From Comamonadaceae bacterium (GTDB lineage Bacteria > Pseudomonadota > Gammaproteobacteria > Burkholderiales > Burkholderiaceae_C): DNA of 64,000 bases. The stretch covers positions 1-64,000 of the forward strand of contig JAIXUG010000021.1 of NCBI GenBank assembly GCA_027484105.1, given 5' to 3'. Positions 41,416 through 51,344 of the stretch are shown here, in pieces (positions within the stretch are counted from its first letter, which is position 1; each line of letters starts with the position of its first letter). The notes under the pieces were generated by a model that worked only from the letters and a program-made list of their open reading frames with translations, searched no databases and was not told the origin of the DNA. Position numbers and translations under genes: made by a program.

Positions 41416-42401
41416 TGTCCAAACCTTCCATTCTGGTGGCGCGCGCCATCTTCCCTGAAGTCCTGCAGTCTTTGGCTCAGGTGTTTGAAGTCGAGAGCAA
41501 CCAGGCCGACGAGGTCTGGTCCCCGGCTGAACTGTCCCGACGCCTGCAAGGCAAAGCGGGCGCTTTGACCACCGGCAGCGAGCGCATCGACGCCGCGCTT
41601 TTGCAAGCCAACCCGCAACTGCGCATCGTGGCCAATATGGCTGTGGGGTTCAATAATTTCGATGTGCCCGCCATGACCGCTGCAGGCGTGCTGGCCACCA
41701 ACACCCCCGATGTGTTGACCGAGACCACGGCCGACTTTGGCTTTGCACTGCTCATGGCCACAGCACGCCGCGTGACCGAGAGTGAGCATTACTTGCGCGC
41801 TGGCCTGTGGAAAAAGTGGAGCTACGACATGTTCGCCGGGGCCGAGGTGCATGGCTCGACCATCGGCATCATTGGCATGGGCCGCATCGGGCAAGGCATT
41901 GCCAGCCGGGCGGCGCACGGTTTTGGCATGAATGTGATGTACCACAACCGCAGCCGCCTGAGCGCCGAGCTGGAAACCGAGTGCAAAGCCCGTTACGTGA
42001 GCAAGCAAGAGCTGCTCCAAACGGCCGACCATGTGATGCTGGTCGTGCCCTACAGCGCCGAGTCGCACCACACGATCGGCGCGGCCGAGTTGGCGCAGAT
42101 GAAACCCACGGCCACCCTGGTCAACATCGCTCGCGGCGGCATTGTGGACGACGCGGCCTTGGCCCAAGCCCTGGCGGCACGCCAGATCGCTGCGGCCGGC
42201 ATCGATGTGTTCGAGGGTGAGCCCTCGGTGCACCCGGACTTGCTCAAGGTGCCCAATGTGGTGCTGACCCCGCACATCGCCAGCGCAACCATCCAAACCC
42301 GCAAGGCCATGGCCCAGTTGGCGGCGGACAATCTGGTGGCTTACCTGACCCGTGGCCAGGCGCTGACGCCCTTGAACAGTTTGCCCGGCAGCGCTGCATG
42401 A
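41412..42401 (+). CDS. D-2-hydroxyacid dehydrogenase (glyoxylate/hydroxypyruvate reductase type)
   Basis: This 329-aa NAD(P)-dependent enzyme has the Rossmann motif IIGMGRIGQGIASRAAHGFG and the catalytic triad in NIARGGIVDD (Arg), GIDVFEGEP (Glu) and LTPHIASAT (His). NMAVGFNNFDVPAMTAAGVL is typical of the GRHPR/GhrB group, which reduces glyoxylate and hydroxypyruvate. The size is normal. It is coupled to the antiporter gene and to rmuC by 4-bp ATGA overlaps on both sides, so it is in the middle of an operon. Confidence 0.92.
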   Translation: MMSKPSILVARAIFPEVLQSLAQVFEVESNQADEVWSPAELSRRLQGKAGALTTGSERIDAALLQANPQLRIVANMAVGFNNFDVPAMTAAGVLATNTPDVLTETTADFGFALLMATARRVTESEHYLRAGLWKKWSYDMFAGAEVHGSTIGIIGMGRIGQGIASRAAHGFGMNVMYHNRSRLSAELETECKARYVSKQELLQTADHVMLVVPYSAESHHTIGAAELAQMKPTATLVNIARGGIVDDAALAQALAARQIAAAGIDVFEGEPSVHPDLLKVPNVVLTPHIASATIQTRKAMAQLAADNLVAYLTRGQALTPLNSLPGSAA

Positions 42402-43771
42402 CCGAATGGGCCCTGCTGGCCCTGGCGGGGCTGAATCTGTTCTTGCTGGTGGTCTTGCTGCTGCGTCGCGGCGCTTCGTCGCAAGAGCAAGCGCAACAAA
42501 CCTCCCAGCAGATGGCCGAACAAACCGCTTGGTTACAACAGCAGTTTGGCCATCAGCAAGCCCAGTCGGAGCGGCTTGAACGCGAGCTTCGCACCGAGAT
42601 CAGCCAGTCCGGCGTGCAGGGGCGGCAAGAGGCCATGCAGAACTTCACCCTGTTCCAGCAGTCGCTGCTGCAGCAAAGCGCCGAGGCCACACGCACCCAG
42701 AACCAGCAAATCGACGCTTTGGCACAGCAACTGGCCTTGCTGCAAAAAAGCCTGACCGACAGCCTGGCGCAGCAGGTCCATGCGCTGTCCGAGTCCAATG
42801 CCCGCCGCCTGACCGAGATGCGCGGCACCATGGAAACCCAGCTGGCCCAACTGCAGCAAAGCAACACCGCCAAGCTGGATGAAATGCGCCAAACGGTGGA
42901 TGAAAAACTGCAGGCCACGCTGCAAGCCCGCTTGGGCGAGAGCTTCAAGCAAGTGGCCGACCGCTTGGAGCAGGTGCACAAAGGCTTGGGCGAGATGCAC
43001 CAGCTGGCCCAAGGCGTGGGTGACCTGAAACACCTGCTGACCAACGTCAAGACCCGCGGCATGTTTGGCGAGGCGCAGCTGGCGTCCTTGCTCGAGCAAG
43101 TGCTGACCCCCGAGCAATACGCCGTGCAGGTGGCCACGCGCCCCGGCGACAAAAACCGGGTGGACTTTGCCATCCGCCTGCCGGGCCGATCGGACAGCGG
43201 CCAGCCCGTGTGGTTGCCGATCGATGCCAAGTTCCCGAACGAAGACTACGAGCGCCTGCTGGAAGCCCAAGGCCGGGCCGACCCGGTGCAGGCCGAGCTG
43301 TGTGCCAAGGCGCTGGAGGCGCGCATCAGGCTCGAAGCCAAGTCGATTGCCGAGAAATACCTGGAGCCGCCACACACCACCGACTTTGCGGTCATGTTCT
43401 TGCCCACCGAAGGCCTGTATGCAGAGGTCTTGCGCCGCCCCGGCCTGATGGAGTCCCTGCAGCGAGACCACCGCGTGACGCTGGCGGGTCCGACCAATTT
43501 GATGGCCATGCTCAATGCCCTGCAAATGGGCTTCCGAACGCTGGCTCTGGAAAAGCGCTCCAGCGAAGTCTGGCAAGTGCTGGGCGCCGTCAAGACCGAG
43601 TTTGGCAAGTTTGGCGATGTGCTGGACAAGGTGCGCAACCAGACGCAAACCGTGCTCAACACCCTGGACCAGGCCCAGACCCGCAGCAATGTGATGAACC
43701 GCGCCTTGCGCCAGGTGGACGCCTTGCCCGAAGCCCAGGCGCAGGCCTTGCTGCCGGGCAGCGAGCCATGA
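42398..43771 (+). CDS. rmuC: DNA recombination protein RmuC homologue
   Basis: The 457-aa protein has an N-terminal membrane helix (LLALAGLNLFLLVVLLLRR). A long Gln/Ala/Glu-rich coiled coil follows (about residues 30-200). The C-terminal RmuC nuclease-like domain has MFGEAQLASLLEQVLTPEQY, WLPIDAKFPNEDYERLLEAQ, ILEAK-like RIRLEAKSIAEKYLEPPHTT and LAGPTNLMAMLNALQMGFRT. In E. coli RmuC limits recombination at inverted repeats. It overlaps the dehydrogenase stop by 4 bp. Confidence 0.95.
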   Translation: MTEWALLALAGLNLFLLVVLLLRRGASSQEQAQQTSQQMAEQTAWLQQQFGHQQAQSERLERELRTEISQSGVQGRQEAMQNFTLFQQSLLQQSAEATRTQNQQIDALAQQLALLQKSLTDSLAQQVHALSESNARRLTEMRGTMETQLAQLQQSNTAKLDEMRQTVDEKLQATLQARLGESFKQVADRLEQVHKGLGEMHQLAQGVGDLKHLLTNVKTRGMFGEAQLASLLEQVLTPEQYAVQVATRPGDKNRVDFAIRLPGRSDSGQPVWLPIDAKFPNEDYERLLEAQGRADPVQAELCAKALEARIRLEAKSIAEKYLEPPHTTDFAVMFLPTEGLYAEVLRRPGLMESLQRDHRVTLAGPTNLMAMLNALQMGFRTLALEKRSSEVWQVLGAVKTEFGKFGDVLDKVRNQTQTVLNTLDQAQTRSNVMNRALRQVDALPEAQAQALLPGSEP

Positions 43772-43802
43772 GCCATGATGGGCACGCAAGAGGTGGGATG
43801 AG

Positions 43803-44966
43803 GTGAAGACGCTCCCTCGGCTGATTGGGGGCCAAATCTTCCTGCACGCCTGCATGGCAGGCATGCGCATGGCGACACCGCTGTTGGCCCTGAAGCAGGG
43901 CTACAGCCCCTTGGCGGTGGGGGCCTTGTTGGCCCTTTTTGCCCTCACGCAGGTTTTCTTCGCGCTGCCCGCAGGGCGTTACGTGGACCGGGAAGGCCTG
44001 AAAAAGCCTTTGCTCATCAGTGTCACGGTTTCTTGTGTGGGGGCCAGTCTGTCTGCCCTCTGGCCGGTTTTTCCGGTCTTGTGCTTGAGTGCGCTGGCCA
44101 CCGGCGGGGCCACGGGCATGGCCGTGATTGCGCTGCAGCGCCATGTGGGCCGCATGGCCCAAAACCCGGCAGAGTTGCGCGTGGCCTTCAGCTGGTTGTC
44201 GATTGGTCCGGCGATTTCCAATTTTTTAGGCCCGGTGCTGGCGGGCTTGCTGATCGACTATGCCGGACCGGAACCGGCCCACATCTCGGGTTTCCAATGG
44301 GCCTTTTGGATGTTGGCCGCCTTGCCATTGAGCACCTGGTTCTGGGTGCGGTCGGTGACCGAGTTGCACGCCCCCCAGGCCGAAAACCATCAGACACCCC
44401 GCAGAGCGCTGGACTTGTTGGCCGAACCCCTGATGCGCCGCTTGTTGGCGGTCAATTGGTTGCTCTCTTCGTGCTGGGATGTCCATACCTTTGTGGTGCC
44501 CGTGCTGGGCCATGAACGCGGTTACAGCGCTTCGGTGGTGGGCACAATCTTGGGCTCTTTCGCTGTCGCGGCCGCCTTCATCCGGGTTTGTTTGCCATTC
44601 ATTTCCCGCCATGTCAAAGAGTTCCAGATCATCACCGGCTCGATGGCGTGCACTGCCGTCTTGTTTGGGGTCTACCCCCTCATGCCCTCGCCCTGGGCCA
44701 TGGGTTTGTGTTCGATTTTGCTCGGGCTGGTTTTGGGGACGGCCCAACCCATGATCATGAGCACCTTGCACCAAATCACCCCGCCGCACCGCCATGGCGA
44801 AGCCTTGGGCCTGCGTTTGATGAGCATCAACGCCTCCAGCGTGCTGATGCCGATGCTGTTTGGTGCGGCCGGGGCGCTGGCGGGGGTGGCGCCGGTGTTC
44901 TGGGTGGTGGGATCGGTGGTGGGCTGGGGCTCCCACATGGCATGGCGCTTGAGGCCGGTGGAATAG
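43803..44966 (+). CDS. MFS transporter
   Basis: This 387-aa protein has about 12 hydrophobic helices. LPAGRYVDREGLKKPLLIS is the MFS loop 2-3 motif, and GPVLAGLLIDYAG lies around helix 5. The start is a GTG at 43803; the nearest upstream ATG (43798) runs into a stop at once. The gene is 31 bp after rmuC and may end that operon. The substrate is not evident; an efflux or sugar-type role are both possible. Confidence 0.88.
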   Translation: MKTLPRLIGGQIFLHACMAGMRMATPLLALKQGYSPLAVGALLALFALTQVFFALPAGRYVDREGLKKPLLISVTVSCVGASLSALWPVFPVLCLSALATGGATGMAVIALQRHVGRMAQNPAELRVAFSWLSIGPAISNFLGPVLAGLLIDYAGPEPAHISGFQWAFWMLAALPLSTWFWVRSVTELHAPQAENHQTPRRALDLLAEPLMRRLLAVNWLLSSCWDVHTFVVPVLGHERGYSASVVGTILGSFAVAAAFIRVCLPFISRHVKEFQIITGSMACTAVLFGVYPLMPSPWAMGLCSILLGLVLGTAQPMIMSTLHQITPPHRHGEALGLRLMSINASSVLMPMLFGAAGALAGVAPVFWVVGSVVGWGSHMAWRLRPVE

Positions 44967-45052
44967 AAGTCGGCACCGCATTGACCACATCGGTTCAAAA
45001 TGCTGTTTTTATATCCAGTATTGCAGCGTAAATCCCACTACAATCCGCCACC

Positions 45053-47035
45053 ATGGCTACCCAATCAACTGTCAAAACCTCCAACGCGTACGCCGAAGGC
45101 TCGATCCGCGTCCTCAAGGGCCTGGAGCCCGTCAAACAACGGCCGGGCATGTACACCCGCACCGACAACCCCCTGCACATCATCCAGGAAGTGCTGGACA
45201 ACGCCGCCGACGAGGCGTTGGCGGGTTTCGGCAAAAAAATCAAAGTCGTCTTGCATGCCGACGGCTCGGTCAGCGTCGAAGACGATGGCCGGGGCATTCC
45301 CTTTGGCCTGCATCCCGAGGAAAACGCCCCGGTGATCGAGCTGGTGTTCACCCGCCTGCATGCGGGCGGCAAGTTCGACAAGGGCAAGGGCGGCGCCTAC
45401 AGCTTCTCGGGCGGCCTGCACGGTGTGGGTGTCTCGGTGACCAACGCGCTGTCCAAGCGCCTCGAAGCCACCAGCTACCGGGAAGGCCAAGTGGCCTCGC
45501 TGGTGTTCTCGGGTGGCGACGTGACCGAGCCGCTGGTGGCCCGCAACGCAGGCGAGGGCGACCGCAAACAGGGCACCACCGTGCGTGCCTGGCCCGACGC
45601 CAAATACTTCGAGTCCAGCGCCCTGCCCATGAACGAGCTGACGCACCTGCTGCGCAGCAAGGCCGTGCTGATGCCGGGCGTGACGGTGACCTTGGTGAAC
45701 GAGAAAACCAAGGAAACCCAACAGTGGCAATACAAAGCCGGTCTGCGCGATTACCTGACACAAACGCTCACCGCAGACCCCGTGATCCCCTTGTTTGAGG
45801 GCGAGGGCTTTGCCGACGGCAACAGCGAAAGCTTTGCCGAAGGCGAGGGCGCTTCGTGGGCCGTGGCCTTCACCGAAGACGGTGCACCAGTGCGAGAGAG
45901 TTACGTCAACCTCATTCCCACCAGCGCAGGCGGCACGCACGACAGTGGCTTGCGCGACGGCCTGTTCACCGCCGTCAAGAGTTTCATCGAGTTGCATGGT
46001 TTGCTGCCCAAAGGCGTCAAGCTCATGCCTGAAGACGTGTTCGCCCGCGCCAGCTATGTGCTGAGCGCCAAGGTGCTGGATCCGCAATTCCAGGGCCAGA
46101 TCAAGGAACGCCTGAACTCGCGCGACGCCGTGCGTCTGGTGTCCAGCTTCGTGCGCCCGGCGCTCGAACTCTGGCTGAATGAGCATGTGGATTACGGCAA
46201 AAAGCTGGCGGAACTCGCCATCAAGGCCGCGCAAACCCGCCAGAAAGCGGGCCAGAAGGTCGAAAAGCGCAAGAGCTCCGGTGTGGCGGTGCTGCCCGGC
46301 AAACTGACCGACTGCGAAAGCCGTGACATCGCGCACAACGAGGTGTTTTTGGTGGAGGGCGACTCGGCCGGCGGCAGCGCGAAGATGGGCCGCGACAAAG
46401 AGTGCCAGGCCATCTTGCCCTTGCGTGGCAAGGTGCTTAACACCTGGGAAGTGGACCGCGACCGCTTGTTTGCCAACAACGAAATCCACGACATCTCGGT
46501 GGCCATTGGCGTGGACCCGCACGGGCCGAACGACAACCCCGACATGAGCAACCTGCGCTATGGCAAGGTCTGCATCTTGTCGGACGCAGACGTGGACGGC
46601 TCGCACATCCAGGTGCTGCTGCTCACCTTGTTCTTCCGCCATTTCCCCAAGCTGATCGAAGCGGGTCATTTGTATGTGGCGCGGCCGCCCTTGTTCCGCG
46701 TCGATGCACCGGCACGCGGCAAAAAGCCCGCGTCCAAAGCCTATGCGCTGGACGAGGGCGAGCTCACCGCCATCATCGACAAGCTGCGCAAAGACGGTGT
46801 GAAAGAAGGCGGCTGGAGCATCAGCCGCTTCAAAGGCTTGGGCGAAATGAGCGCCGAGCAGTTGTGGGACACCACCCTCAACCCCGACACGCGCCGCTTG
46901 CTGCCGATCGAGCTGGGCCCGCTGGACAACGCGGGCACCGAAAACCTCATGACCCAGCTCATGGGCAAAGGCGAAGCCGCCGCCCGCCGCGAGTTGATGG
47001 AGCTGCACGGCGACAGCATCGAAATCGACGTGTGA
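45053..47035 (+). CDS. parE: DNA topoisomerase IV subunit B
   Basis: This is the ATPase subunit of topoisomerase IV, which decatenates daughter chromosomes. The 660-aa protein has the GHKL ATP-binding region (KQRPGMYTRTDNPLHIIQEV, NAADEALAG, DDGRGIPFG, GGLHGVGVSVTNALS). Its TOPRIM domain carries LVEGDSAGGSAKMGRDKECQ and LSDADVDGSHIQVLLLTLFF, and the C-terminus has RFKGLGEMSAEQLW. The insertion pattern is that of ParE, and the partner parC lies just downstream. A REP-like repeat lies between them. Confidence 0.97.
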   Translation: MATQSTVKTSNAYAEGSIRVLKGLEPVKQRPGMYTRTDNPLHIIQEVLDNAADEALAGFGKKIKVVLHADGSVSVEDDGRGIPFGLHPEENAPVIELVFTRLHAGGKFDKGKGGAYSFSGGLHGVGVSVTNALSKRLEATSYREGQVASLVFSGGDVTEPLVARNAGEGDRKQGTTVRAWPDAKYFESSALPMNELTHLLRSKAVLMPGVTVTLVNEKTKETQQWQYKAGLRDYLTQTLTADPVIPLFEGEGFADGNSESFAEGEGASWAVAFTEDGAPVRESYVNLIPTSAGGTHDSGLRDGLFTAVKSFIELHGLLPKGVKLMPEDVFARASYVLSAKVLDPQFQGQIKERLNSRDAVRLVSSFVRPALELWLNEHVDYGKKLAELAIKAAQTRQKAGQKVEKRKSSGVAVLPGKLTDCESRDIAHNEVFLVEGDSAGGSAKMGRDKECQAILPLRGKVLNTWEVDRDRLFANNEIHDISVAIGVDPHGPNDNPDMSNLRYGKVCILSDADVDGSHIQVLLLTLFFRHFPKLIEAGHLYVARPPLFRVDAPARGKKPASKAYALDEGELTAIIDKLRKDGVKEGGWSISRFKGLGEMSAEQLWDTTLNPDTRRLLPIELGPLDNAGTENLMTQLMGKGEAAARRELMELHGDSIEIDV

Positions 47036-47044
47036 TGAATCCCC

Positions 47045-47070
47045 TGTAGGAGCCCACCCTGTGGGCGATA
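47045..47070 (+). repeat. REP-like hairpin repeat, copy 2
   Basis: The sequence starts TGTAGGAGC and forms a perfect 6-bp stem, GCCCAC/GTGGGC, with a CCT loop, ending GCGATA. It shares the head and layout of the element at 5238-5263, while the stem bases differ in a compensated way. It is located between parE and parC. Confidence 0.55.
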
Positions 47071-47122
47071 GGCCGTTTAGGGCTCATCGCCAGCAAGCGC
47101 GCTGCCACATTGAAAGATATTG

Positions 47123-49486
47123 ATGACCACTGACCTGTTGACCCCTGAAACCGCAGCCGCCCCCGAAGGCGACCACCTGGGCGCCTATGCCCAGCGTGCC
47201 TACCTCGAATACGCGTTGTCCGTTGTCAAAGGCCGTGCCTTGCCCGATGTGTGCGATGGCCAGAAGCCGGTGCAGCGGCGGATTTTGTATTCGATGGACC
47301 GCATGGGCCTGGGTTACAGCGGACCGAACAACAACACCGCAGCCAAGCCCGTCAAAAGCGCCCGCGTGGTGGGCGATGTGCTGGGCCGCTACCACCCGCA
47401 CGGTGACACGGCAGCCTATGACGCGCTGGTGCGCATGGCGCAAGACTTTTCGCAGCGCTACCCGCTGATCGACGGCCAAGGCAATTTTGGCTCGCGCGAC
47501 GGCGACGGCGCGGCCGCCATGCGCTACACCGAAGCGCGCTTGTCGCGCATCACCAGCTTGCTGCTGGATGAGATCGACATGGGCACGGTGGACTTCATCC
47601 CCAACTACGACGGCTCCACCGAAGAGCCGCGCCAGCTGCCCGCCCGCTTGCCCTTCAGCCTGCTCAACGGCGCCAGCGGCATCGCCGTGGGCCTGGCCAC
47701 CGAAATCCCCAGCCACAACCTGCGCGAAGTGGCCGACGCCTGCGTGGCGCTGATCAAGAACGACAAGCTGAGCGACAGCGAACTGATGGCCATCCTTCCC
47801 GGCCCCGACTACCCCGGCGGCGGCCAGATCATCAGCCCGGCCAGCGACATCGCCGACGCCTACCGCACCGGTCGCGGTAGCCTCAAGGTGCGTGCCCGCT
47901 GGAAGATCGAGGAACTCGCCCGAGGCCAATGGCAACTGGTGGTGACCGAATTGCCGCAAGGCGTGAGCTCGCAGCGCGTGCTAGAAGAGATCGAAGAGCT
48001 CACCAACCCCAAGGTCAAAGCCGGTAAAAAAGCGCTCAGCACCGACCAGCTGCAGCTCAAAGCCAGCATGCTGGCGGTGTTGGATGTGGTGCGCGACGAA
48101 TCGAGCAAAGACGCTGCCGTGCGCCTGGTGTTCGAGCCCAAGACCAGCCGCATTGAGCAGCAAGAACTCATCACCACCTTGCTGGCGCACACCAGCCTGG
48201 AGACCTCGGCCCCGATCAACATGACGTCCGTGGGCATCGACGGCAAGCCGATTCAAAAATCGCTGCGCCAGATGCTGGTGGAGTGGATCAGCTTCCGCCA
48301 GACCACGATCACCCGCCGCAGCCAGCACCGCTTGAACAAGGTGCTCGACCGCATCCACATTCTGGAAGGCCGTCAGCTGGTCTTGCTCAACATCGATGAG
48401 GTGATCCGCATCATCCGTCACAGCGACGAGCCCAAGCCCGCGCTGATCGAAGCCTTCCGCTTGAGCGACCGCCAGGCCGAAGACATTCTTGAGATCCGCC
48501 TGCGCCAACTGGCCCGCCTGGAGGCCATCAAGATCGAACAAGAATTGAGTGAACTGCGCACAGAGCAGGGCAAGCTCGAAGAAATTCTGGGCAGCCCCGC
48601 CGCGCTGCGCCGCTTGATGGTCAAGGAAATCGAAGCCGATGCCAAGACCTTTGCCGACCCGCGCCGCACCCTGATCCAGGAAGAGAAAAAAGCCGTCGCC
48701 GAAGTCAAGGTGGTGGACGAGCCGGTGACGGTGGTGGTGTCCGAAAAAGGCTGGGTGCGCGCCCGCACAGGCCACGGCCACGACGCCACCAGCTTCGCCT
48801 TCAAGGCGGGGGACGGCCTGTATGGCACCTTTGAATGCCGCACGGTGGACACGCTGCTGATGTTCGGCAGCAACGGGCGCATCTACAGCGTCGCCGTGGC
48901 CACACTGCCCGGTGCACGTGGCGATGGCCAGCCGGTGACCACGCTCATTGAGCTGGAGCCGACCACGCAAATCGCCCACTACTTCGCCGGGCCCGCCAAC
49001 GCCACGCTGCTGCTGAGCGGCTCGGGCGGCTATGGCTTCATGGCTTCGGTGGAAAACATGGTCTCGCGCAACAAAGCGGGCAAAGCCTTCATCAGCCTGG
49101 GCGAGGGCGAAACCGTCTGCGCCCCCAGCCATGTGAGCGGCTCCAGCGCCACGGTGCCGGCCGACAAACAGCCCATGCCTGCGGCCACCAGCGTGTGCTG
49201 CGCCAGCACGGGCGGCCGTGTGTTGACGTTTGAGATCAGCGAACTCAAAACCATGGAAAAAGGCGGCCGGGGCCTGATGCTCATCGACCTGGAAGCCAAA
49301 GACACCCTCGCAGGCGCTACGGCCTACACCCGCAGCGTCAAGATCGAAGGCATTGGCCGGGGCGGCAAAGCGCGCGAAGAAACGCTGGAAATCCGCAGCC
49401 TGAACAACGCCAAAACCGCCCGCGCCAAGAAGGGCAAGGTGGCGGACTTGGGCTTCAAGCCCCATCGCGTGACGCGGGTGGCGTGA
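47123..49486 (+). CDS. parC: DNA topoisomerase IV subunit A
   Basis: This 787-aa protein is the DNA-cutting subunit of topoisomerase IV. The catalytic Tyr is Y135 in [10 protein letters not shown]. The quinolone-resistance region reads [20 protein letters not shown], so the positions matching E. coli Ser80 and Glu84 are T96 and D100. The C-terminal beta-pinwheel blades follow ([54 protein letters not shown]). The ORF track begins at a TTG one codon earlier; the ATG at 47123 is the natural start. Confidence 0.97.
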   Translation: MTTDLLTPETAAAPEGDHLGAYAQRAYLEYALSVVKGRALPDVCDGQKPVQRRILYSMDRMGLGYSGPNNNTAAKPVKSARVVGDVLGRYHPHGDTAAYDALVRMAQDFSQRYPLIDGQGNFGSRDGDGAAAMRYTEARLSRITSLLLDEIDMGTVDFIPNYDGSTEEPRQLPARLPFSLLNGASGIAVGLATEIPSHNLREVADACVALIKNDKLSDSELMAILPGPDYPGGGQIISPASDIADAYRTGRGSLKVRARWKIEELARGQWQLVVTELPQGVSSQRVLEEIEELTNPKVKAGKKALSTDQLQLKASMLAVLDVVRDESSKDAAVRLVFEPKTSRIEQQELITTLLAHTSLETSAPINMTSVGIDGKPIQKSLRQMLVEWISFRQTTITRRSQHRLNKVLDRIHILEGRQLVLLNIDEVIRIIRHSDEPKPALIEAFRLSDRQAEDILEIRLRQLARLEAIKIEQELSELRTEQGKLEEILGSPAALRRLMVKEIEADAKTFADPRRTLIQEEKKAVAEVKVVDEPVTVVVSEKGWVRARTGHGHDATSFAFKAGDGLYGTFECRTVDTLLMFGSNGRIYSVAVATLPGARGDGQPVTTLIELEPTTQIAHYFAGPANATLLLSGSGGYGFMASVENMVSRNKAGKAFISLGEGETVCAPSHVSGSSATVPADKQPMPAATSVCCASTGGRVLTFEISELKTMEKGGRGLMLIDLEAKDTLAGATAYTRSVKIEGIGRGGKAREETLEIRSLNNAKTARAKKGKVADLGFKPHRVTRVA

Positions 49487-49518
49487 TCAGGGCGGATCTT
49501 TGGACGCGCCACCCTAAT

Positions 49519-50562
49519 TCAGCGCTTCATCTGCTGCAGTGCACTCGCCACTTCGGTGACCAGTGCCGGGCCTTTGTAGATGAGGCCGGTGTAAATCTGC
49601 ACCACATCGGCTCCGGCTTCGATTTTGGAGATCGCGTCGTGCCCGCTCAGGATGCCGCCCACGCCAATGATGGGAAAGTCTTGGCCCAAGGTGGCGCGCA
49701 ATTGACGGATCACCCGATTGCTGCCCGCCAGTACGGGCGAGCCTGAGAGGCCGCCCATTTCTTCGGCATGCGGCAGGCCGCTCACGGCGTCGCGGGCCAA
49801 GGTGGTGTTGGTGGCGATCACGCCGTCCATGCCATGTTTTTGCAGGGTGGCGGCGATCACGCCCACCTGGGTTTCATCCAGATCGGGGGCGATTTTCAGG
49901 AACATGGGCACGCGGCGGCCGTGTTCGGCAGCCAGCGCTTCGCGGCGAGACACCAGAGCGCCCAGCAGGCCGTCGAGCGCCTCATCGCTTTGCAGTGCGC
50001 GCAGGTTTTTGGTGTTGGGGCTTGAGATGTTCACCGTCACATAGTCGGCATGCGGGTACACACCTGCCAGCGCGATCAAATAATCGTCGGTGGCGTTTTC
50101 AATCGGCGTGGCGGCGTTTTTGCCGATGTTCAGGCCCAACAAGCGGCCTTGCTGGCGGAACTTGGAGCGTTTGACGTTGGCGATGAAGGCGTCCAGCCCG
50201 TCGTTGTTGAAGCCCAGGCGGTTGATCAGCGCGTTGGCCTCGAGCAGGCGGAACATGCGGGGTTTGGGGTTGCCGGCTTGCGCCTTGGGCGTGACGGTGC
50301 CCACTTCGACAAAGCCAAAGCCCATCGCACCCAGACCGTCGATGCAGCGGGCGTTTTTGTCCAGGCCCGCAGCCATGCCGACGCGGTTGGGAAAATGCAG
50401 GCCCGCCAGCGTGATGGGCTGGGCCACAAAGGGCTGGCGGTAAAGGCGGTCAAGCGGGGTGTTTTGGGTGCGGGCCAGGCCTTCGATGGTCAAGTCGTGG
50501 GCCTCTTCGGGGTCCATCCTGAACAAAACAGGGCGGGTCAGGCAATAAGGGATCAGGGACAT
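49519..50562 (-). CDS. pyrD: Dihydroorotate dehydrogenase (quinone), class 2
   Basis: The enzyme oxidises dihydroorotate to orotate in pyrimidine synthesis, passing electrons to quinone at the membrane. The 347-aa chain has the N-terminal membrane-associating helices ([20 protein letters not shown]). FMN-barrel motifs are [54 protein letters not shown] with the catalytic Ser, and [20 protein letters not shown]. The ATG at 50562 is taken; the ORF track extends 21 codons upstream. It converges with parC and diverges from rpiA. Confidence 0.97.
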   Translation of the reverse strand: MSLIPYCLTRPVLFRMDPEEAHDLTIEGLARTQNTPLDRLYRQPFVAQPITLAGLHFPNRVGMAAGLDKNARCIDGLGAMGFGFVEVGTVTPKAQAGNPKPRMFRLLEANALINRLGFNNDGLDAFIANVKRSKFRQQGRLLGLNIGKNAATPIENATDDYLIALAGVYPHADYVTVNISSPNTKNLRALQSDEALDGLLGALVSRREALAAEHGRRVPMFLKIAPDLDETQVGVIAATLQKHGMDGVIATNTTLARDAVSGLPHAEEMGGLSGSPVLAGSNRVIRQLRATLGQDFPIIGVGGILSGHDAISKIEAGADVVQIYTGLIYKGPALVTEVASALQQMKR

Positions 50563-50665
50563 TGGATAATTCCGGTCTTGTGCAGCGTGCTGCGACGATG
50601 GGCTCAGTTGCCCCGATTGTCTCAAACCCTGACCCGACTTTTGACTTTCCTACCGAGCCCCTTCC

Positions 50666-51337
50666 ATGACCCAAGACGAACTCAAAGCCCTGGTGGGCCA
50701 AGCCGCCCTGAAATACGTTGTACCCGGCGAGATCGTGGGCGTGGGCACCGGCTCCACCGTCAACAAATTCATCGACGCCTTGGCCACGATGAAAGACCAA
50801 ATCAAAGGCGCGGTGTCCAGCTCTGAAGCTTCCACCGTGCGCCTGAAGGCCCTGGGCATCCCGGTGTTTGACAGCAACGAGGTCGAGCGTTTGTCGGTTT
50901 ACATCGACGGTGCCGACGAGATCGACCCCCAAGGCCACATGGTCAAGGGCGGCGGTGCCGCGCTCACCCGCGAAAAAATCGTGGCCGCGCAGAGCCAGCA
51001 GTTTGTCTGCATCGCCGACGAGAGCAAATTGGTCAACGTGCTGGGCGCTTTCCCTTTGCCCGTGGAAGTGATTCCGATGGCCACGGCCCGCGTGATGCGC
51101 CAGTTTGCGGCCATGGGCGGCAGCGCCGTGGTGCGCCAAAAAGATGGCCAGCCGCTGGTGACCGACAACGGCCAGCACATCGTCGATGTGAAGGGCCTGA
51201 AGATCACCGACCCGGTGGCGTTTGAAACCGAAGTCAGTCAGTGGCCCGGCGTGGTCACCGTGGGGGTGTTTGCCCATCAAAAAGCCCAGGTGTGCTTGCT
51301 GGGCACGTCTGAAGGCGTGAAGACGCTGAATTTTTGA
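50666..51337 (+). CDS. rpiA: Ribose-5-phosphate isomerase A
   Basis: This 223-aa enzyme of the pentose phosphate pathway interconverts ribose-5-phosphate and ribulose-5-phosphate. The motifs are [36 protein letters not shown] (with the catalytic Asp) and [10 protein letters not shown] (Lys). The size matches RpiA exactly. It diverges from pyrD across 103 bp and converges closely (7 bp) with the acyl-CoA synthetase gene. Confidence 0.97.
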   Translation: MTQDELKALVGQAALKYVVPGEIVGVGTGSTVNKFIDALATMKDQIKGAVSSSEASTVRLKALGIPVFDSNEVERLSVYIDGADEIDPQGHMVKGGGAALTREKIVAAQSQQFVCIADESKLVNVLGAFPLPVEVIPMATARVMRQFAAMGGSAVVRQKDGQPLVTDNGQHIVDVKGLKITDPVAFETEVSQWPGVVTVGVFAHQKAQVCLLGTSEGVKTLNF

Positions 51338-51344
51338 GCTTGAC

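Noticed and set aside
42533-43870. 445-aa minus-strand ORF opposite rmuC
   Set aside because: Antisense of the RmuC coiled coil; Leu/Gln/His/Gly repeats arise from the complement of Gln/Ala codons.
45065-47008. 647-aa minus-strand ORF opposite parE
   Set aside because: Shadow of parE; no motifs, and composition is biased by the codon positions of the real gene.
47981-49465. 494-aa minus-strand ORF opposite parC
   Set aside because: Shadow frame of parC with no recognisable domain or ribosome site.
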